This document shows, one piece after another, positions 17,408 through 26,525 of a stretch of 64,000 nucleotides of DNA. The DNA comes from Lolliginicoccus lacisalsi (lineage in GTDB: Bacteria > Actinomycetota > Actinomycetes > Mycobacteriales > Mycobacteriaceae): assembly GCF_014841105.1 (NCBI RefSeq), contig NZ_JACYWE010000002.1:282434-346433 (forward strand), read 5' to 3'. The position numbers and the translations under genes were made by a program. Position 1 is the stretch's first letter. The number at the start of each line of letters is the position of its first letter. The notes under the pieces were generated by a model. That model ran no database searches. It was not told the DNA's origin and saw nothing but the letters and a program-made list of their open reading frames with translations.

Positions 17408-17484
17408 CCGGCACCGCCACCGGCACCCCCACCGGCACCCCCACCGGCACCGCCACCGGCACCCCCACCGGCACCCCCACCGGG
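17408..17484. repeat. 12-bp tandem array, six copies
   Basis: CCGGCACCSCCA occurs six times, with S in the order G, C, C, G, C, C. This shows a 36-bp higher-order repeat duplicated once. On the minus strand one frame reads repeated Val-Pro-Val-Gly, but the DUF2537 gene stops before it. Confidence 0.92.
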
Positions 17485-17500
17485 TTCACCTCCGGCCCGC

Positions 17501-17770
17501 TCACCCGCCGAGCGCGATGCCGACGAGCGCGATCCAGGCGACCACCGTGCCCGCACCGAGGCCGAGCGCCGCCCAGCGCTGCACGGGCTCGTGGCGGCGT
17601 TCCCACAGCGCGGGCGCCGCACCGGCGGCGACGAGCCCGTTGAGGGCCAGTGCGACGAGAGGATGGATGGCGAGCAGGCCCCACCCGATGATTCCGACGA
17701 GCAGTCCCGTGGTGACCGCGACGAACGCAGCGAACGCGAGCCCGGTTCCCCATGGGGTTGGGGAGGTCAT
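17501..17770 (-). CDS. DUF2537 membrane protein
   Basis: An 89-residue protein with three hydrophobic helices (about 10-30, 35-53 and 66-88). Its ATG overlaps the stop of the upstream RNA methyltransferase gene by four bases (ATGA), so they are translationally coupled. Size, topology and neighbour match M. tuberculosis Rv0882 (DUF2537). No function is known. Confidence 0.8.
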   Translation of the reverse strand: MTSPTPWGTGLAFAAFVAVTTGLLVGIIGWGLLAIHPLVALALNGLVAAGAAPALWERRHEPVQRWAALGLGAGTVVAWIALVGIALGG

Positions 17771-18597
17771 GCGAGCTCGCTCGTGGCGAGGGCATCGCGC
17801 TCGCGGCTGCGCTCGTAGAAGGCGATCGCGCCGGCGGTGGCGACGTTGAGGGAGTCCACGCCGACCGTCATCGGGATGCGGGCGCGGATGCTCGCGAGCT
17901 GCAGCGCATGGTCGCTGAGGCCGGGGCCCTCGGCTCCGAGGAGGAAAGCGATGCGCGGCGCGCCTAGGGCAGCGGACAGCGCCACGGATGGCTCCTGCGG
18001 CGTGAGGGCAACGGTGTGGAATCCATGGCGGTCGAGCGACCCCGCGAGCACGTCCCAGTCGGTGACGGTGGTGTGGGGCACGCGCAGGACATGGCCCATG
18101 GAGACCCGGATGGCCCGGCGGTAGAGCGGATCGGAGCAGCGGGGTCCCACGATGATGGCGTCGACCTGCAGCGCGGCCGCATGCCGGAAGAGCGCGCCCA
18201 GGTTCTCGTGATCGCCAATCCCTTCGAGGACGGCGACGGTATGAGCATCGCGGAGGATGTCATCGAGGTCGAGAGGCCGTGGCTTGGGTGCGATCGCCAG
18301 CACGCCCCGGTTTAGGTGGAAGCCCACGACCTCGGCCATGACGTCGGCGCTGGCCCGGTAGTACGGCGCGTCGATCGCGGCGAGAGCGTCACGGAGCTCG
18401 TCGTAGCGCCGCAGCACACCCAGGAGCGCGGTCGGCGCATAGCGGCTGTGGATCATGCGCTCGACGACAATGGTGCCCTCCCCGATGGCGAGGCCACGCC
18501 CGCCAGGCCGATCGGGCCGACGATCCGCTGTGGTCAGGTCGCGGAAGCTGTCGACGCGGGGGTCTCGGGGGTCGGTGATGTCTACGGGATGAGCCAC
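17767..18597 (-). CDS. SpoU/TrmH family RNA 2'-O-methyltransferase
   Basis: A 276-residue SPOUT enzyme. An N-terminal L30e-like substrate domain (about 1-100) precedes the SpoU domain with the three motifs VLEGIGDHENLGALFRHA, IAFLLGAEGPGLSD and IPMTVGVDSLNVATAGAIAFYE. These form the SAM-binding trefoil knot. It probably methylates a ribose in rRNA or tRNA (Rv0881 type). The GTG at 18597 was chosen because the longer open frame upstream runs across the divergent Eis gene. It is in an operon with DUF2537. Confidence 0.9.
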   Translation of the reverse strand: MAHPVDITDPRDPRVDSFRDLTTADRRPDRPGGRGLAIGEGTIVVERMIHSRYAPTALLGVLRRYDELRDALAAIDAPYYRASADVMAEVVGFHLNRGVLAIAPKPRPLDLDDILRDAHTVAVLEGIGDHENLGALFRHAAALQVDAIIVGPRCSDPLYRRAIRVSMGHVLRVPHTTVTDWDVLAGSLDRHGFHTVALTPQEPSVALSAALGAPRIAFLLGAEGPGLSDHALQLASIRARIPMTVGVDSLNVATAGAIAFYERSRERDALATSELA

Positions 18598-18681
18598 TCC
18601 CCCATCTTGCCGGTATCGCGCAAGCCCCCGCGAGGCGGCATTGGGGGTGTGCGGGCGGCGCGGCTGTGCCAAGGTTGAAGG

Positions 18682-19899
18682 GTGACGACTGAGCAAGCTT
18701 CCGCGGTCCAGGTCCGCACTGCCACCGAGGAGGATTGGCCCCACATCCTCAAGCTCGACAATTTCGCGTTCGGCGCGCATATCGCTGACCTGAAGACGGG
18801 GATCACCCGGGACCTGGCTCCGGACGACAACGTGCTGGTAGCCACGATCGGTGATGAGGTCGTGGGCGTGACCATGCACTACGAGCTGCAGATCACGGTT
18901 CCCGGCGGGGGCCTGGTGGACGCACCGGGCGTGACGTGGGTGTCGGTGGCGCCGACGCCTCGCCGAAAGGGCATCCTGCGGTCGATGCTGACCGAGCAGC
19001 ACCAGCGGTGCCGCGCCTCGGGCGCTCCGGTCTCCATCCTGACGGCGTCGGAGGGCGGGATCTACGGCCGGTTCGGGTACGGGCCGATCACGATGGAGTA
19101 CACGCGCACGCTGGATCGGCGCTTCGCGCGTTTCCGGGATACGACGGCGGATCCGGGCGGGGTCCGGCTGGCGAGGGTCGAGGAGGCCCGAGAGGTGGTT
19201 CCGGCGATCTATGACCGGTGGCGGCGCACCTGCGCGGGAGCGGTGCGGCGCCCGGATGCGTTCTGGCGGGGCGTGTTCGCGGATCCGGAGTCGGACCGCG
19301 GTGGCGCGTCCGCATTGTTCTACATGGTGCATGCGGATGGCTTCGTGTCGTACCGGGTGCGCGACCATGCCAAGCGCATGACCGTGGAGGTGTCGGATCT
19401 CTTCGCCGTCACGCCCGAGGCATACATCGCGTTGTGGCGGGCGTTGTGCGCCCTGGACCTGATGCAGACGATCACGGTCTCGGAGCCGCGCACTTCACTG
19501 CTCCCCTATTTGCTGGACAATCCGCGGTTGCCGCGGATCACGGGCTCGTTCGATCTGCTGTGGGCGCGCATCCTCGATGTTCCCGCGGTGCTGTCGGCGC
19601 GGGCCTACTTCTCGGACCTGGATCTGCCGTTCGAGGTCGTGGACGACTTCCTCGACCAGGGCGGGGTCTATCGGTTGCGCGCGGCGGGCGGTGGCGAGCC
19701 GGGCGAGTGCTACCGGGTGGACGAGGAGCCTCGTGTGCGGATCACCGCGGGCGATCTGGCGTCGATCTATTTCGGTGAGCATCGGGCCGACACCCTGGCG
19801 CAGGCGGGCCGGGTGTGGGCGGTCGACGAGGAATCCCTGGATGTCTTCGATCGGGCGTTCGCGACGGCAGCCACCCCACAGGGCGGCATGTTCTTCTGA
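18682..19899 (+). CDS. Eis-family GNAT N-acetyltransferase
   Basis: A 405-residue protein with the Eis architecture: an N-terminal GNAT domain (VSVAPTPRRKGILRSML as acetyl-CoA loop), a second GNAT-like region and a C-terminal SCP2-like domain. The general-acid Tyr is in IYGRFGYGPITMEY. The chain ends in Phe, whose carboxylate is catalytic in Eis. Eis enzymes of mycobacteria acetylate aminoglycosides at several amines and also lysines of proteins; the natural substrate here is unknown. GTG start at 18682, divergent from the SpoU methylase. Confidence 0.88.
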   Translation: MTTEQASAVQVRTATEEDWPHILKLDNFAFGAHIADLKTGITRDLAPDDNVLVATIGDEVVGVTMHYELQITVPGGGLVDAPGVTWVSVAPTPRRKGILRSMLTEQHQRCRASGAPVSILTASEGGIYGRFGYGPITMEYTRTLDRRFARFRDTTADPGGVRLARVEEAREVVPAIYDRWRRTCAGAVRRPDAFWRGVFADPESDRGGASALFYMVHADGFVSYRVRDHAKRMTVEVSDLFAVTPEAYIALWRALCALDLMQTITVSEPRTSLLPYLLDNPRLPRITGSFDLLWARILDVPAVLSARAYFSDLDLPFEVVDDFLDQGGVYRLRAAGGGEPGECYRVDEEPRVRITAGDLASIYFGEHRADTLAQAGRVWAVDEESLDVFDRAFATAATPQGGMFF

Positions 19900-19942
19900 T
19901 CCCGCGACCGGGGCGCTTCTCGGCTGTCGCTACCGATCCAGG

Positions 19943-20455
19943 CTAGTGGTCGAGCCGCTGGACCATGGGGCGTGCTGCTCCCCGTGACGCGATCGTCCGG
20001 GTGATCAGGGTGTTCATCGTGGGCAGAGCGGCGCGGAGGATCTCGCGCTGGCCCGGGTCGAGGCTGGCCAGCTGCTGCTCCAGCCAGCCGTCCCGAGCGG
20101 TTTTCTCCGCGGTGGTGGCTTCCCGCCCCGCCTCGGTGAGGGATATCAGTGCTTGCCTGCCATCGGTTGGGTGCGGGAGGCGTTGCGCGAGACCAGCGTT
20201 GATGAGGCTGGCAATGGTGCGGGTCATCGATGGTGGCTGCACGCGTTCTCGATGAGCCAGCTCGGTGGGGGTCATGGGCCCGTCGTAGCAGATCGCGGTG
20301 AGCACGGAGACCTGGGTGAGGGAAAGCGCGGACGCATGGTCCTGGTGGCCTCGGAGGTAGCGGGCCAGGCGCACGACAGCCAGGGCGAGGTCGCCGGCGA
20401 GTTGCTTGTCCTCATCGCTCACGAATCCGGACAATACGGTAGCCACCTCGTGCAT
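19943..20455 (-). CDS. MarR family transcriptional regulator
   Basis: A 170-residue winged-helix regulator (SLTQVSVLTAICYDGPMTPTELAHRERVQPPSMTRTIASLINAGLAQRLPHPTDGRQALISLT). The ATG at 20455 is favoured because the longer open frame would overlap the start of the divergent DUF2530 gene. It matches M. tuberculosis Rv0880, next to the Rv0879c-like gene. The ligand is unknown. Confidence 0.88.
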   Translation of the reverse strand: MHEVATVLSGFVSDEDKQLAGDLALAVVRLARYLRGHQDHASALSLTQVSVLTAICYDGPMTPTELAHRERVQPPSMTRTIASLINAGLAQRLPHPTDGRQALISLTEAGREATTAEKTARDGWLEQQLASLDPGQREILRAALPTMNTLITRTIASRGAARPMVQRLDH

Positions 20456-20557
20456 GTACGCGTTTCCCCGCTTTTGCCCGCGCCGGAACATGGTGCGCGG
20501 CATGGGGGTTGCGCCACTCGCTGGCGGTGATCGTCCGCGACGCGCTAAGTTGGCGCT

Positions 20558-20803
20558 GTGGGTACACATCCCGAACCTCCTCCGCTGCCGCCGCGCCTCG
20601 CGGATCCGCGCCCCGTGATCATCGTAGGCCTGCTCAGCTGGATCGTCGCGACGATCATTGTCGTGGCCTCGGGTGATTCCCTGGAGCAGTATGTGCCGTT
20701 GTGCATCGCCGGACTCGGTGTCGCCGCCTTCGGGGGCCTCATTTTCCTGCTTCAGCGACGGGCGGTGCGGAGGGGCGATCGATCCGCGCAGAGTGGCCTG
20801 TGA
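20558..20803 (+). CDS. DUF2530 membrane protein
   Basis: An 81-residue protein with a Pro-rich cytosolic start, two TM helices (about 19-38 and 45-65) and a basic tail (QRRAVRRG). It is divergent from MarR, 102 bp apart, as in mycobacteria (Rv0879c/Rv0880). It could be a MarR target. No function is known. Confidence 0.75.
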   Translation: MGTHPEPPPLPPRLADPRPVIIVGLLSWIVATIIVVASGDSLEQYVPLCIAGLGVAAFGGLIFLLQRRAVRRGDRSAQSGL

Positions 20804-20842
20804 CGGCGGCTATCGCGTGGCCCGCGGCCTGACCGCGGCGCG

Positions 20843-21391
20843 CTAGTTCCGCTGGAGCTGGCGATGGGCCGGCCTCGTTGGCCGCAGCGCGGCGTGCAGC
20901 ATGAGGCAGGCGAGCGCCCACAGGACGCCGATGAACCAGCCCGCCAGCACATCGGTGGGCCAATGCACCCCCAGGTACACGCGGGAGATCCCTACGAGCA
21001 CCGGCAGCGCGGCGACTACTGGCCAGGCCCACCGCGCCCGCACGACTGTCGCGGCGAGCGCGATGGCGAACATGCTGCTCATCATGGCGTGACCGGACGG
21101 GAACGACGAGCTCGTGGCCTCGACGAGGGCCAGCTCGGCACCGGGACGGTCGCGCCGCATGATGAACTTGAGGATCCACATCAGGACCCATCCGCTGACC
21201 AGCACGCAGAGGATGATCAGTGCGTCATGAGGTTGCCGCCGCGCGATTGACCACGCCATGGCCGCGCCACCCATGAGGAAGACACCGATCGAGCTCCCGA
21301 GGAGCGTGATCACGGTGAAGATCGTGTCCCACGCTGGTTCGCGCGCGCGGAGGAACCACTCCAGCACTGCCACATCAAGTTCGATGACCAT
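20843..21391 (-). CDS. PAP2 superfamily membrane phosphatase
   Basis: A 182-residue multi-helix protein with all three PAP2 motifs: KFIMRRDRP, SFPSGH and SRVYLGVHWPTD. Such enzymes dephosphorylate lipid phosphates, such as undecaprenyl pyrophosphate or phosphatidic acid, at the membrane. Its ATG is 9 bp after the stop of the DUF3027 gene, so the two are probably one operon. Confidence 0.9.
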   Translation of the reverse strand: MVIELDVAVLEWFLRAREPAWDTIFTVITLLGSSIGVFLMGGAAMAWSIARRQPHDALIILCVLVSGWVLMWILKFIMRRDRPGAELALVEATSSSFPSGHAMMSSMFAIALAATVVRARWAWPVVAALPVLVGISRVYLGVHWPTDVLAGWFIGVLWALACLMLHAALRPTRPAHRQLQRN

Positions 21392-21400
21392 GGGGGTCAG

Positions 21401-22189
21401 CTACGCATCGACGTCAAGGATGCCGTCATCGTAAGGCTGGTACAGGGGCGAGCCGGCGCCCGTGGGCAGGGTGCTGTCGGAATGCGCCCCGCAGCCGAAC
21501 CGGGCATGCACGACGTGCCCATCCGCGGAGTACTCGTTGCCGCACACTCCGAACGAGTGACCGAGCGGGCCGGCAAGAGGCAGGTAGAAGCCGCAATCGT
21601 GGCATGCGCCGGGCGCGGACTTGGCCATGCGCGCTTCCGGGCCGAAATCGCTGGCGAGCCAGCGCTCCGCTGCGGACGCGCGGCCCTCGACGCTGAGCAC
21701 CTGCTTGCGGCTGAGCCCGAGGCCACTAGCGATGTCCTCGACATCAGGAACATCGGCCTCGAGGCTGCCGGGCACGAGCCGCTCGTCATGCTCCTTCGGC
21801 GGAAGGATGTCGCCGGGGGCGAGGTCACCGGCATCGATGCGATCCTCCCACGGCACCCAGGGGGGCGCGAGGAGGGCGCCTCTTCCGGGCAGGAGAGCGA
21901 ACTCGCTGATGGTGGCCGAATCAGAGCCGGGGCACGCCGCTACGACGACGTTCCACTCCCAGCCCCGGTAACCGGGCAGGTGGGCGACGAAGCGATGGGA
22001 GGCGGCCCACTCCGCCTCGGGGACAATGCCCAGGTGCTCCCCGACCGAGGACGGGTCAGCGACCTCGCACACTGCCGCGCGCGCGAGATCAATAGCATGT
22101 GCCAGCACCGCGGGAACGTCCGCTGCGGCACTGGAGTCCGCGGCAGAACTGTGCGGGCGCGACACGACGGATGCGTTCACGCCGTCCAT
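21401..22189 (-). CDS. DUF3027 protein
   Basis: A 262-residue soluble protein, the same length as M. tuberculosis Rv0877 from memory. Conserved parts: WAASHRFVAHLPGYRGWEWNVVVAACPG, ALLAPPWVPWEDRI, and a C-terminal zinc-knuckle-like CHDCGFYLPLAG with FGVCGNEYSADGHVV. The CxxC...C pattern suggests metal binding. The role is unknown; it is first in an operon with the PAP2 phosphatase. Confidence 0.85.
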   Translation of the reverse strand: MDGVNASVVSRPHSSAADSSAAADVPAVLAHAIDLARAAVCEVADPSSVGEHLGIVPEAEWAASHRFVAHLPGYRGWEWNVVVAACPGSDSATISEFALLPGRGALLAPPWVPWEDRIDAGDLAPGDILPPKEHDERLVPGSLEADVPDVEDIASGLGLSRKQVLSVEGRASAAERWLASDFGPEARMAKSAPGACHDCGFYLPLAGPLGHSFGVCGNEYSADGHVVHARFGCGAHSDSTLPTGAGSPLYQPYDDGILDVDA

Positions 22190-22253
22190 CTTGCCTCATT
22201 CCGTTGCGAAATCTCGACTCCGTGCCGCTGCGATGTCAGGCAATCTTGATCAC

Positions 22254-23117
22254 ATGCATGCAATCGCCCCTCCAGCCCGCCCGCTCGTCGCCGCGGCACT
22301 GCTCGTCCCGCTCCTCGGCGCAGGGTGCGTGGAGCCACGCGTGCCCGGCACCGGCTCGCAGTCACCATCGACGACCAGCCTCGAGCCCGTGACTCCCGGC
22401 CCCGAGGACGCGACATTGACCGTGGCGGTCGTGGAGCGTCATCCGCACGGGCGGGACTCGTTCACCCAGGGGCTCGAGCTGAGCGACGGCGTGCTCTATG
22501 AATCGACCGGGCTGGTCGGTTCCTCCTGGATCGAGGCACGGACCTTCCCCGGCGGCGAGGTGCTGGCGCGGGCGGACCTGACCGATCCCTTCTTCGGCGA
22601 GGGCCTGACCGTCACCGAGGAGATCGCCTGGCAGGTGACGTGGCAGGACGGGGTGGCGATCGCGCGGGATCCCGCGACCCTCGAGGAGCGCTCCCGCACC
22701 ACCTACGAGGGCGAGGGCTGGGGCCTGTGCTCGTACGACGATGACGCCGAGCGTGGTGCCCACCTCGTGATGAGCGACGGCACCAGCACCCTCACCGTGC
22801 GTGATCCGGCGACGTTCGACGCCCGCGAGACGATTCCCGTCACTCTCGACGGAGCACCGGTCGAGCTGCTCAACGAGCTCGAATGCACGCCCGACGGGGT
22901 ATATGCCAACGTGTGGACGACGGACATGATCGTGCGCATCGATCCGCGCACCGGCGCCATCGAGGACGTGATCGACGCCTCGGGCCTGCTCTCCCGTGCC
23001 GAGCGGCAGGGCGCCGATGTGCTCAATGGGATCGCCGCGATACCCGGCACGGATCGCTTCCTCATCACGGGCAAGCTGTGGCCGGTGATGCTCGAGGCCC
23101 GGTTCGTCCCCCGCTAG
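22254..23117 (+). CDS. Glutaminyl-peptide-cyclotransferase-like lipoprotein
   Basis: A 287-residue protein with a type II signal peptide and lipobox LLGAGC near residue 22. A five-bladed beta-propeller follows, typical of glutamine cyclotransferase: RHPHGRDSFTQGLELSDGVLYESTGLVGSS, FFGEGLTVTEEIAWQVTWQDG, EGEGWGLC, LNELECTPDGVYANVWTTDMIVRIDP and LNGIAAIPGTDRFLITGKLWP. The family cyclises N-terminal Gln to pyroglutamate; here it would act on exported peptides at the outer face of the membrane. An ATG at 22233 is an alternative start. Confidence 0.85.
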   Translation: MHAIAPPARPLVAAALLVPLLGAGCVEPRVPGTGSQSPSTTSLEPVTPGPEDATLTVAVVERHPHGRDSFTQGLELSDGVLYESTGLVGSSWIEARTFPGGEVLARADLTDPFFGEGLTVTEEIAWQVTWQDGVAIARDPATLEERSRTTYEGEGWGLCSYDDDAERGAHLVMSDGTSTLTVRDPATFDARETIPVTLDGAPVELLNELECTPDGVYANVWTTDMIVRIDPRTGAIEDVIDASGLLSRAERQGADVLNGIAAIPGTDRFLITGKLWPVMLEARFVPR

Positions 23118-23120
23118 GCA

Positions 23121-23170
23121 GCGCGCCAGCCCCCGGCGGACCAGGCCGAGTTCCGCTGGGGGCGGCGCGC
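23121..23170. terminator. Strong intergenic hairpin
   Basis: Arms GCGCGCCAGCCCCCGGCGGA and TCCGCTGGGGGCGGCGCGC pair almost fully around an 11-base loop, just after the lipoprotein stop. The next gene starts 27 bp later, so the hairpin separates the two transcription units or attenuates between them. Confidence 0.65.
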
Positions 23171-23197
23171 GCGGCCCGGATGCGCGAGAATTGACCG

Positions 23198-24811
23198 GTG
23201 AACCATTCCGCGACGCCACCAGATGATGACGCCGAGGCACGGTTCGGGGCGCATCCAGGCTTCTACAACTACCCGCCGCCTGGCCTCGATGAGCCCGGCA
23301 CCGGTCCCGCCGCGGCCACTGACGATCCTTCGGACCTCGCAGCGCCCACGGATCCCACAGCGCCCACGGATCCCACAGCGCCGCGCCTGCCCCGCAGGAT
23401 CACGGTGACGCGCGTCGCGGCGATGCGGTCGCGCCAGCTCACGATGCAGGGCGTCGGGGCCTTCCGCCGCGCCGCCACCGCCGACGGGGCCGACAAGTCC
23501 GGACTGACCGCGCTGACCTATGCGACCATCGCGAACTTCGCCGCGGACGCTGCCCTGGCGGTAGCGCTGGCCAATACCCTCTTCTTCTCGGCGACCACGG
23601 GCGAGAGCCGCGGCATGGTAGCGCTGTACCTGCTCGTGACGATCGCGCCGTTCGCGGTGATCGCGCCGCTGATCGGGCCAGCCCTGGACCGGTTGCAGCG
23701 GGGGCGACGGCTCGCGCTCGCCCTGTCGTTCGCCCTGCGTGGCGTCCTCGTGCTCGTGCTCATCAGCAGTTTCGACACCTCCACGGAGAGCTTCATCCCG
23801 TGGGTGCTCTACCCCGCGGCGCTGGGGATGCTGGTGCTGTCCAAATCCTTTGGCGTGCTCAAGGCCGCCGTCACGCCCCGCGTGCTTCCACCGGGGATCG
23901 ACCTGGTGCGGACCAACTCGCGGCTCACCGTATTCGGGCTCGTGGTCGGCACCATCGCGGTGGGCGCCCTGGCGGCGCTGACCGAAGTGGTGCTCGGGGC
24001 GATCTCCGGATGGCCGGGGGCGCTGCTCCTGCTGCTGGTCATCTCGGCATGCGGGGCATGGCTGAGCATCCGCATCCCGGCGTGGGTGGAGGTCACCGAG
24101 GGCGAGGTCCCGGCATCGCTCACCTACCGGGAGCATCCGCGGCCCGGATCATTGCCCTCGTGGCGGGTCCGGCTCACCGCGGTGCGGCGGCAACCCCTCG
24201 GACGCCTGGTGATCGTGGGCCTGTGGGGCACGTGCACCATCCGGCTCGTCACCGGGTTCCTCACGTTGTTCGTAGCGTTCGTCGCGAAGTCCCGCACCGA
24301 GCACGACCCCACCATGCAGGTAGCGATGCTCGCGGTCATCGGCATCGCCGCTGCCCTGGGCAACTTCGGCGGCAACGCGGTGGGTGCTCGGATCCGGCTG
24401 GCCCGCCCCGCGACGGTCGTGGTGCGCTGCACCATCGTGGTGGCGGCGATGGTGGTGGTCGTGGCAGTGACCAACGCGTTCGCCGTGGTGGCGCTGCTCG
24501 CTGCGGTGCTCGCCGCCTCCAGTGCCCTCGCGAAGGTATCGCTGGACGCGCTCATCCAGGATGACGTGCCCGATGCGTCGCGGGCGTCCGCGTTCGGGCG
24601 CTCGGAGACCGCGCTGCAACTGAGCTGGGGATTCGGCGGCGCGCTGGGCATCCTCATGCCCACGGAGCTGTGGATCGGGTTCAGCGCGGTGGGCGTGTGC
24701 GTGGCGGCCGGACTGGCACAGGCTATCCTGACGCAGCGGGGACGATCACTGGTCCCGGGCCTGGGCGGCCACCGCCCCGAGCACACGGGCGACGAACCCA
24801 CGCAGCCCTGA
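23198..24811 (+). CDS. MFS transporter (Rv0876c-like)
   Basis: A 537-residue transporter. A cytosolic start of about 100 residues is Pro/Asp-rich, with the 8-residue repeat APTDPTAP-TDPTAP, and is followed by about 12 TM helices in two halves separated by a loop with WVEVTEGEVPASLTYREHPRP. It matches the long-N-terminus MFS protein of mycobacteria (Rv0876c), which lies next to the DUF2771 gene there too. The substrate is unknown. Start GTG at 23198. Confidence 0.88.
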   Translation: MNHSATPPDDDAEARFGAHPGFYNYPPPGLDEPGTGPAAATDDPSDLAAPTDPTAPTDPTAPRLPRRITVTRVAAMRSRQLTMQGVGAFRRAATADGADKSGLTALTYATIANFAADAALAVALANTLFFSATTGESRGMVALYLLVTIAPFAVIAPLIGPALDRLQRGRRLALALSFALRGVLVLVLISSFDTSTESFIPWVLYPAALGMLVLSKSFGVLKAAVTPRVLPPGIDLVRTNSRLTVFGLVVGTIAVGALAALTEVVLGAISGWPGALLLLLVISACGAWLSIRIPAWVEVTEGEVPASLTYREHPRPGSLPSWRVRLTAVRRQPLGRLVIVGLWGTCTIRLVTGFLTLFVAFVAKSRTEHDPTMQVAMLAVIGIAAALGNFGGNAVGARIRLARPATVVVRCTIVVAAMVVVVAVTNAFAVVALLAAVLAASSALAKVSLDALIQDDVPDASRASAFGRSETALQLSWGFGGALGILMPTELWIGFSAVGVCVAAGLAQAILTQRGRSLVPGLGGHRPEHTGDEPTQP

Positions 24812-24851
24812 ACCGCACCATTTTCGCGACACGCCTTGGGAGAGCTCCTCG

Positions 24852-25463
24852 ATGTCAATCATTCCCCGCAAGTTCCTGATGATCGCCATCGCGGTGGTGG
24901 TCGTGTCCACGCTGGCGGTGGCGACGATCGTGGGGCTCCAGGTGCGCTTCGGCCGCGATGACGTGCATCGCCCCCATCTCGCGGTGTTCGCGAGCGGCGA
25001 GAACCACCAGATCGGCCCCATCCAGTACTGCGACCCCGACGGCATCCGCGAGACCGTGAGCGAGTTCTCGGACATGCCGATGGACTCCATCGAGCAGCAG
25101 ACCGCCTTCAATGACGCCCTGGCGGAGGTGTGCGACGAGCCGCAGATGCCCACCATCATCGAGGCAGCGCAGGGCGATACGGTGCAGATCTCCCTCCCCA
25201 AGGAAATGACGCGCAACTCGCTGCGCGTCCAGGCCCTCTACGAGCCCGCCGACTCCGAGGATGCCTTCCTCGACACGACCTACGGCCCCGGTGACCGGCA
25301 CTCCCTCTCCATCCCCGTCAACGACGAGGAGGGCCGAGTCCTCGGCGGCATCCAGCTCGACATGCCCACCGTGTTCGTCGACAACACCGGCGCCGAGCAG
25401 CTCGGCACCTTCGCCACCTGGATCATGTTCGTCGACATCGCCCAGGAGCCCGCTTCCTCGTAG
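24852..25463 (+). CDS. DUF2771 exported protein
   Basis: A 203-residue protein with one N-terminal hydrophobic segment (about 8-30) and an extracytoplasmic domain with two Cys (IGPIQYCDPDG, LAEVCDEP) that could form a disulfide. It matches M. tuberculosis Rv0875c in size and position beside the MFS gene, 40 bp downstream. It may be an accessory of that transporter; this is inference from context only. Confidence 0.82.
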   Translation: MSIIPRKFLMIAIAVVVVSTLAVATIVGLQVRFGRDDVHRPHLAVFASGENHQIGPIQYCDPDGIRETVSEFSDMPMDSIEQQTAFNDALAEVCDEPQMPTIIEAAQGDTVQISLPKEMTRNSLRVQALYEPADSEDAFLDTTYGPGDRHSLSIPVNDEEGRVLGGIQLDMPTVFVDNTGAEQLGTFATWIMFVDIAQEPASS

Positions 25464-25531
25464 GGCACCGGGCGCGCCGCATGCAGGGGTGCGCGCGCGC
25501 CGGGCCCGCGGAACTGGAATGCTGGGGACTT

Positions 25532-26221
25532 GTGAACAACTCGGATGTTTCGCCCGTCTATCGGGCCGTAATGCGCGTGTCCTCCCCCGTGGTCAAGCAT
25601 TGGGGCAGGCTCGAGGTCATCGGGGAGGAGCACCTTCCGGCCGAGGGCCCCGTGCTGCTCGTCGGCAATCATGACAGCTACTGGGATCCGGTAGCGTTCG
25701 GAACCGGATTGATCGGACGGCGCCAGGTGCGCGCCCTCGCGAAGTCAACGCTCTGGAAGTACCGCCCCGTTGCCTGGGTGGTCGATCGCATGGGCCAGAT
25801 CCCGATCGAGCGCGGCAAGGGCGATGCCACCGCGCTCAGCTCAGCGATCGCCGAGCTCAAGGGCGGCGCATGCATCGGAATCTTCCCCGAGGGAACTATC
25901 TCGCGGGGCGCCCCGATGCGCGCGCGCAGTGGCGTGGGCCGGCTGGCGCAGGCCGTTCCCGAGGCGAAGGTCGTGCTCGGAACGATCACCGGCAGCGTGG
26001 ACATCGTGCGCTTCCCCAAGCGGCCGGCCATCCGCATCGAGCTTTTCGAGCCCGAGCAGGGGCAGATGCGGCCGGATGAATCCCCGTCCGAGTTCTCGGA
26101 TCGGGTGATGGCGGACATCCGCCGCCGTGCGCCGTACGCGCTGCCGGGCCGGAAGCGCACCTCCAGCCGGTACCGCACGCGCATCGAGGCGGGATTGCCC
26201 CCGAAGGAGGGCCGCGGCTAG
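25532..26221 (+). CDS. 1-acylglycerol-3-phosphate acyltransferase (PlsC family)
   Basis: A 229-residue acyltransferase with the catalytic HX4D (H47-D52 in GNHDSYWD) and the phosphate-binding FPEGTISRG at about 118. An IPIERGKGD motif lies between. It moves an acyl group to a lysophospholipid in membrane lipid synthesis. GTG at 25532 was chosen as start (VNNSDVSPVYRAVMRVSSPV); the longer frame from 25481 has no homology. Confidence 0.9.
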   Translation: MNNSDVSPVYRAVMRVSSPVVKHWGRLEVIGEEHLPAEGPVLLVGNHDSYWDPVAFGTGLIGRRQVRALAKSTLWKYRPVAWVVDRMGQIPIERGKGDATALSSAIAELKGGACIGIFPEGTISRGAPMRARSGVGRLAQAVPEAKVVLGTITGSVDIVRFPKRPAIRIELFEPEQGQMRPDESPSEFSDRVMADIRRRAPYALPGRKRTSSRYRTRIEAGLPPKEGRG

Positions 26222-26273
26222 CTGGCCGCTTGGCGGGCACCCGATCCGCCCGGCCCGATCCGCCCGGCCCAGG

Positions 26274-26337
26274 CCGCATGTGTGCGGGTTTGCACCCTCT
26301 AGCGGCGCTGGAAGGGTGCAAAACCGCACACTTCCGG
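26274..26337. repeat. Family 3 palindrome, copy II (inverted orientation)
   Basis: TGTGCGGGTTTGCACCCT and AGGGTGCAAAACCGCACA pair over 18 bp with one mismatch. Read on the minus strand, the loop (TCCAGCGCCGCTAG) aligns with the loop of copy III. The copy lies between convergent plsC and the cold-shock gene. The rest of the 304-bp gap shows no gene. Confidence 0.93.
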
Positions 26338-26525
26338 CGGTCGCTGCCGCCCCGGGCTTGGGTGTCCCCGAGCCTGTCGGCACGTCCAGCGGTTGCTGCG
26401 CATGCAGGTCGGGCGCCAGCCACGATGCATGGCTGGCGCCCGAACTCATGTTCAGCGCTGGTGTGCTGCCCTGGGCAAGGCGCTCCGGAGGCGCAGCTCG
26501 CGCTCTGGGCGCCGCGCTCGCGGGG

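Noticed and set aside
17388-17500. Repeat protein with Val-Pro-Val-Gly units encoded by the 12-bp array
   Set aside because: The frame needed overlaps DUF2537 in another phase and has no start or ribosome-binding site of its own; the repeat is treated as non-coding.
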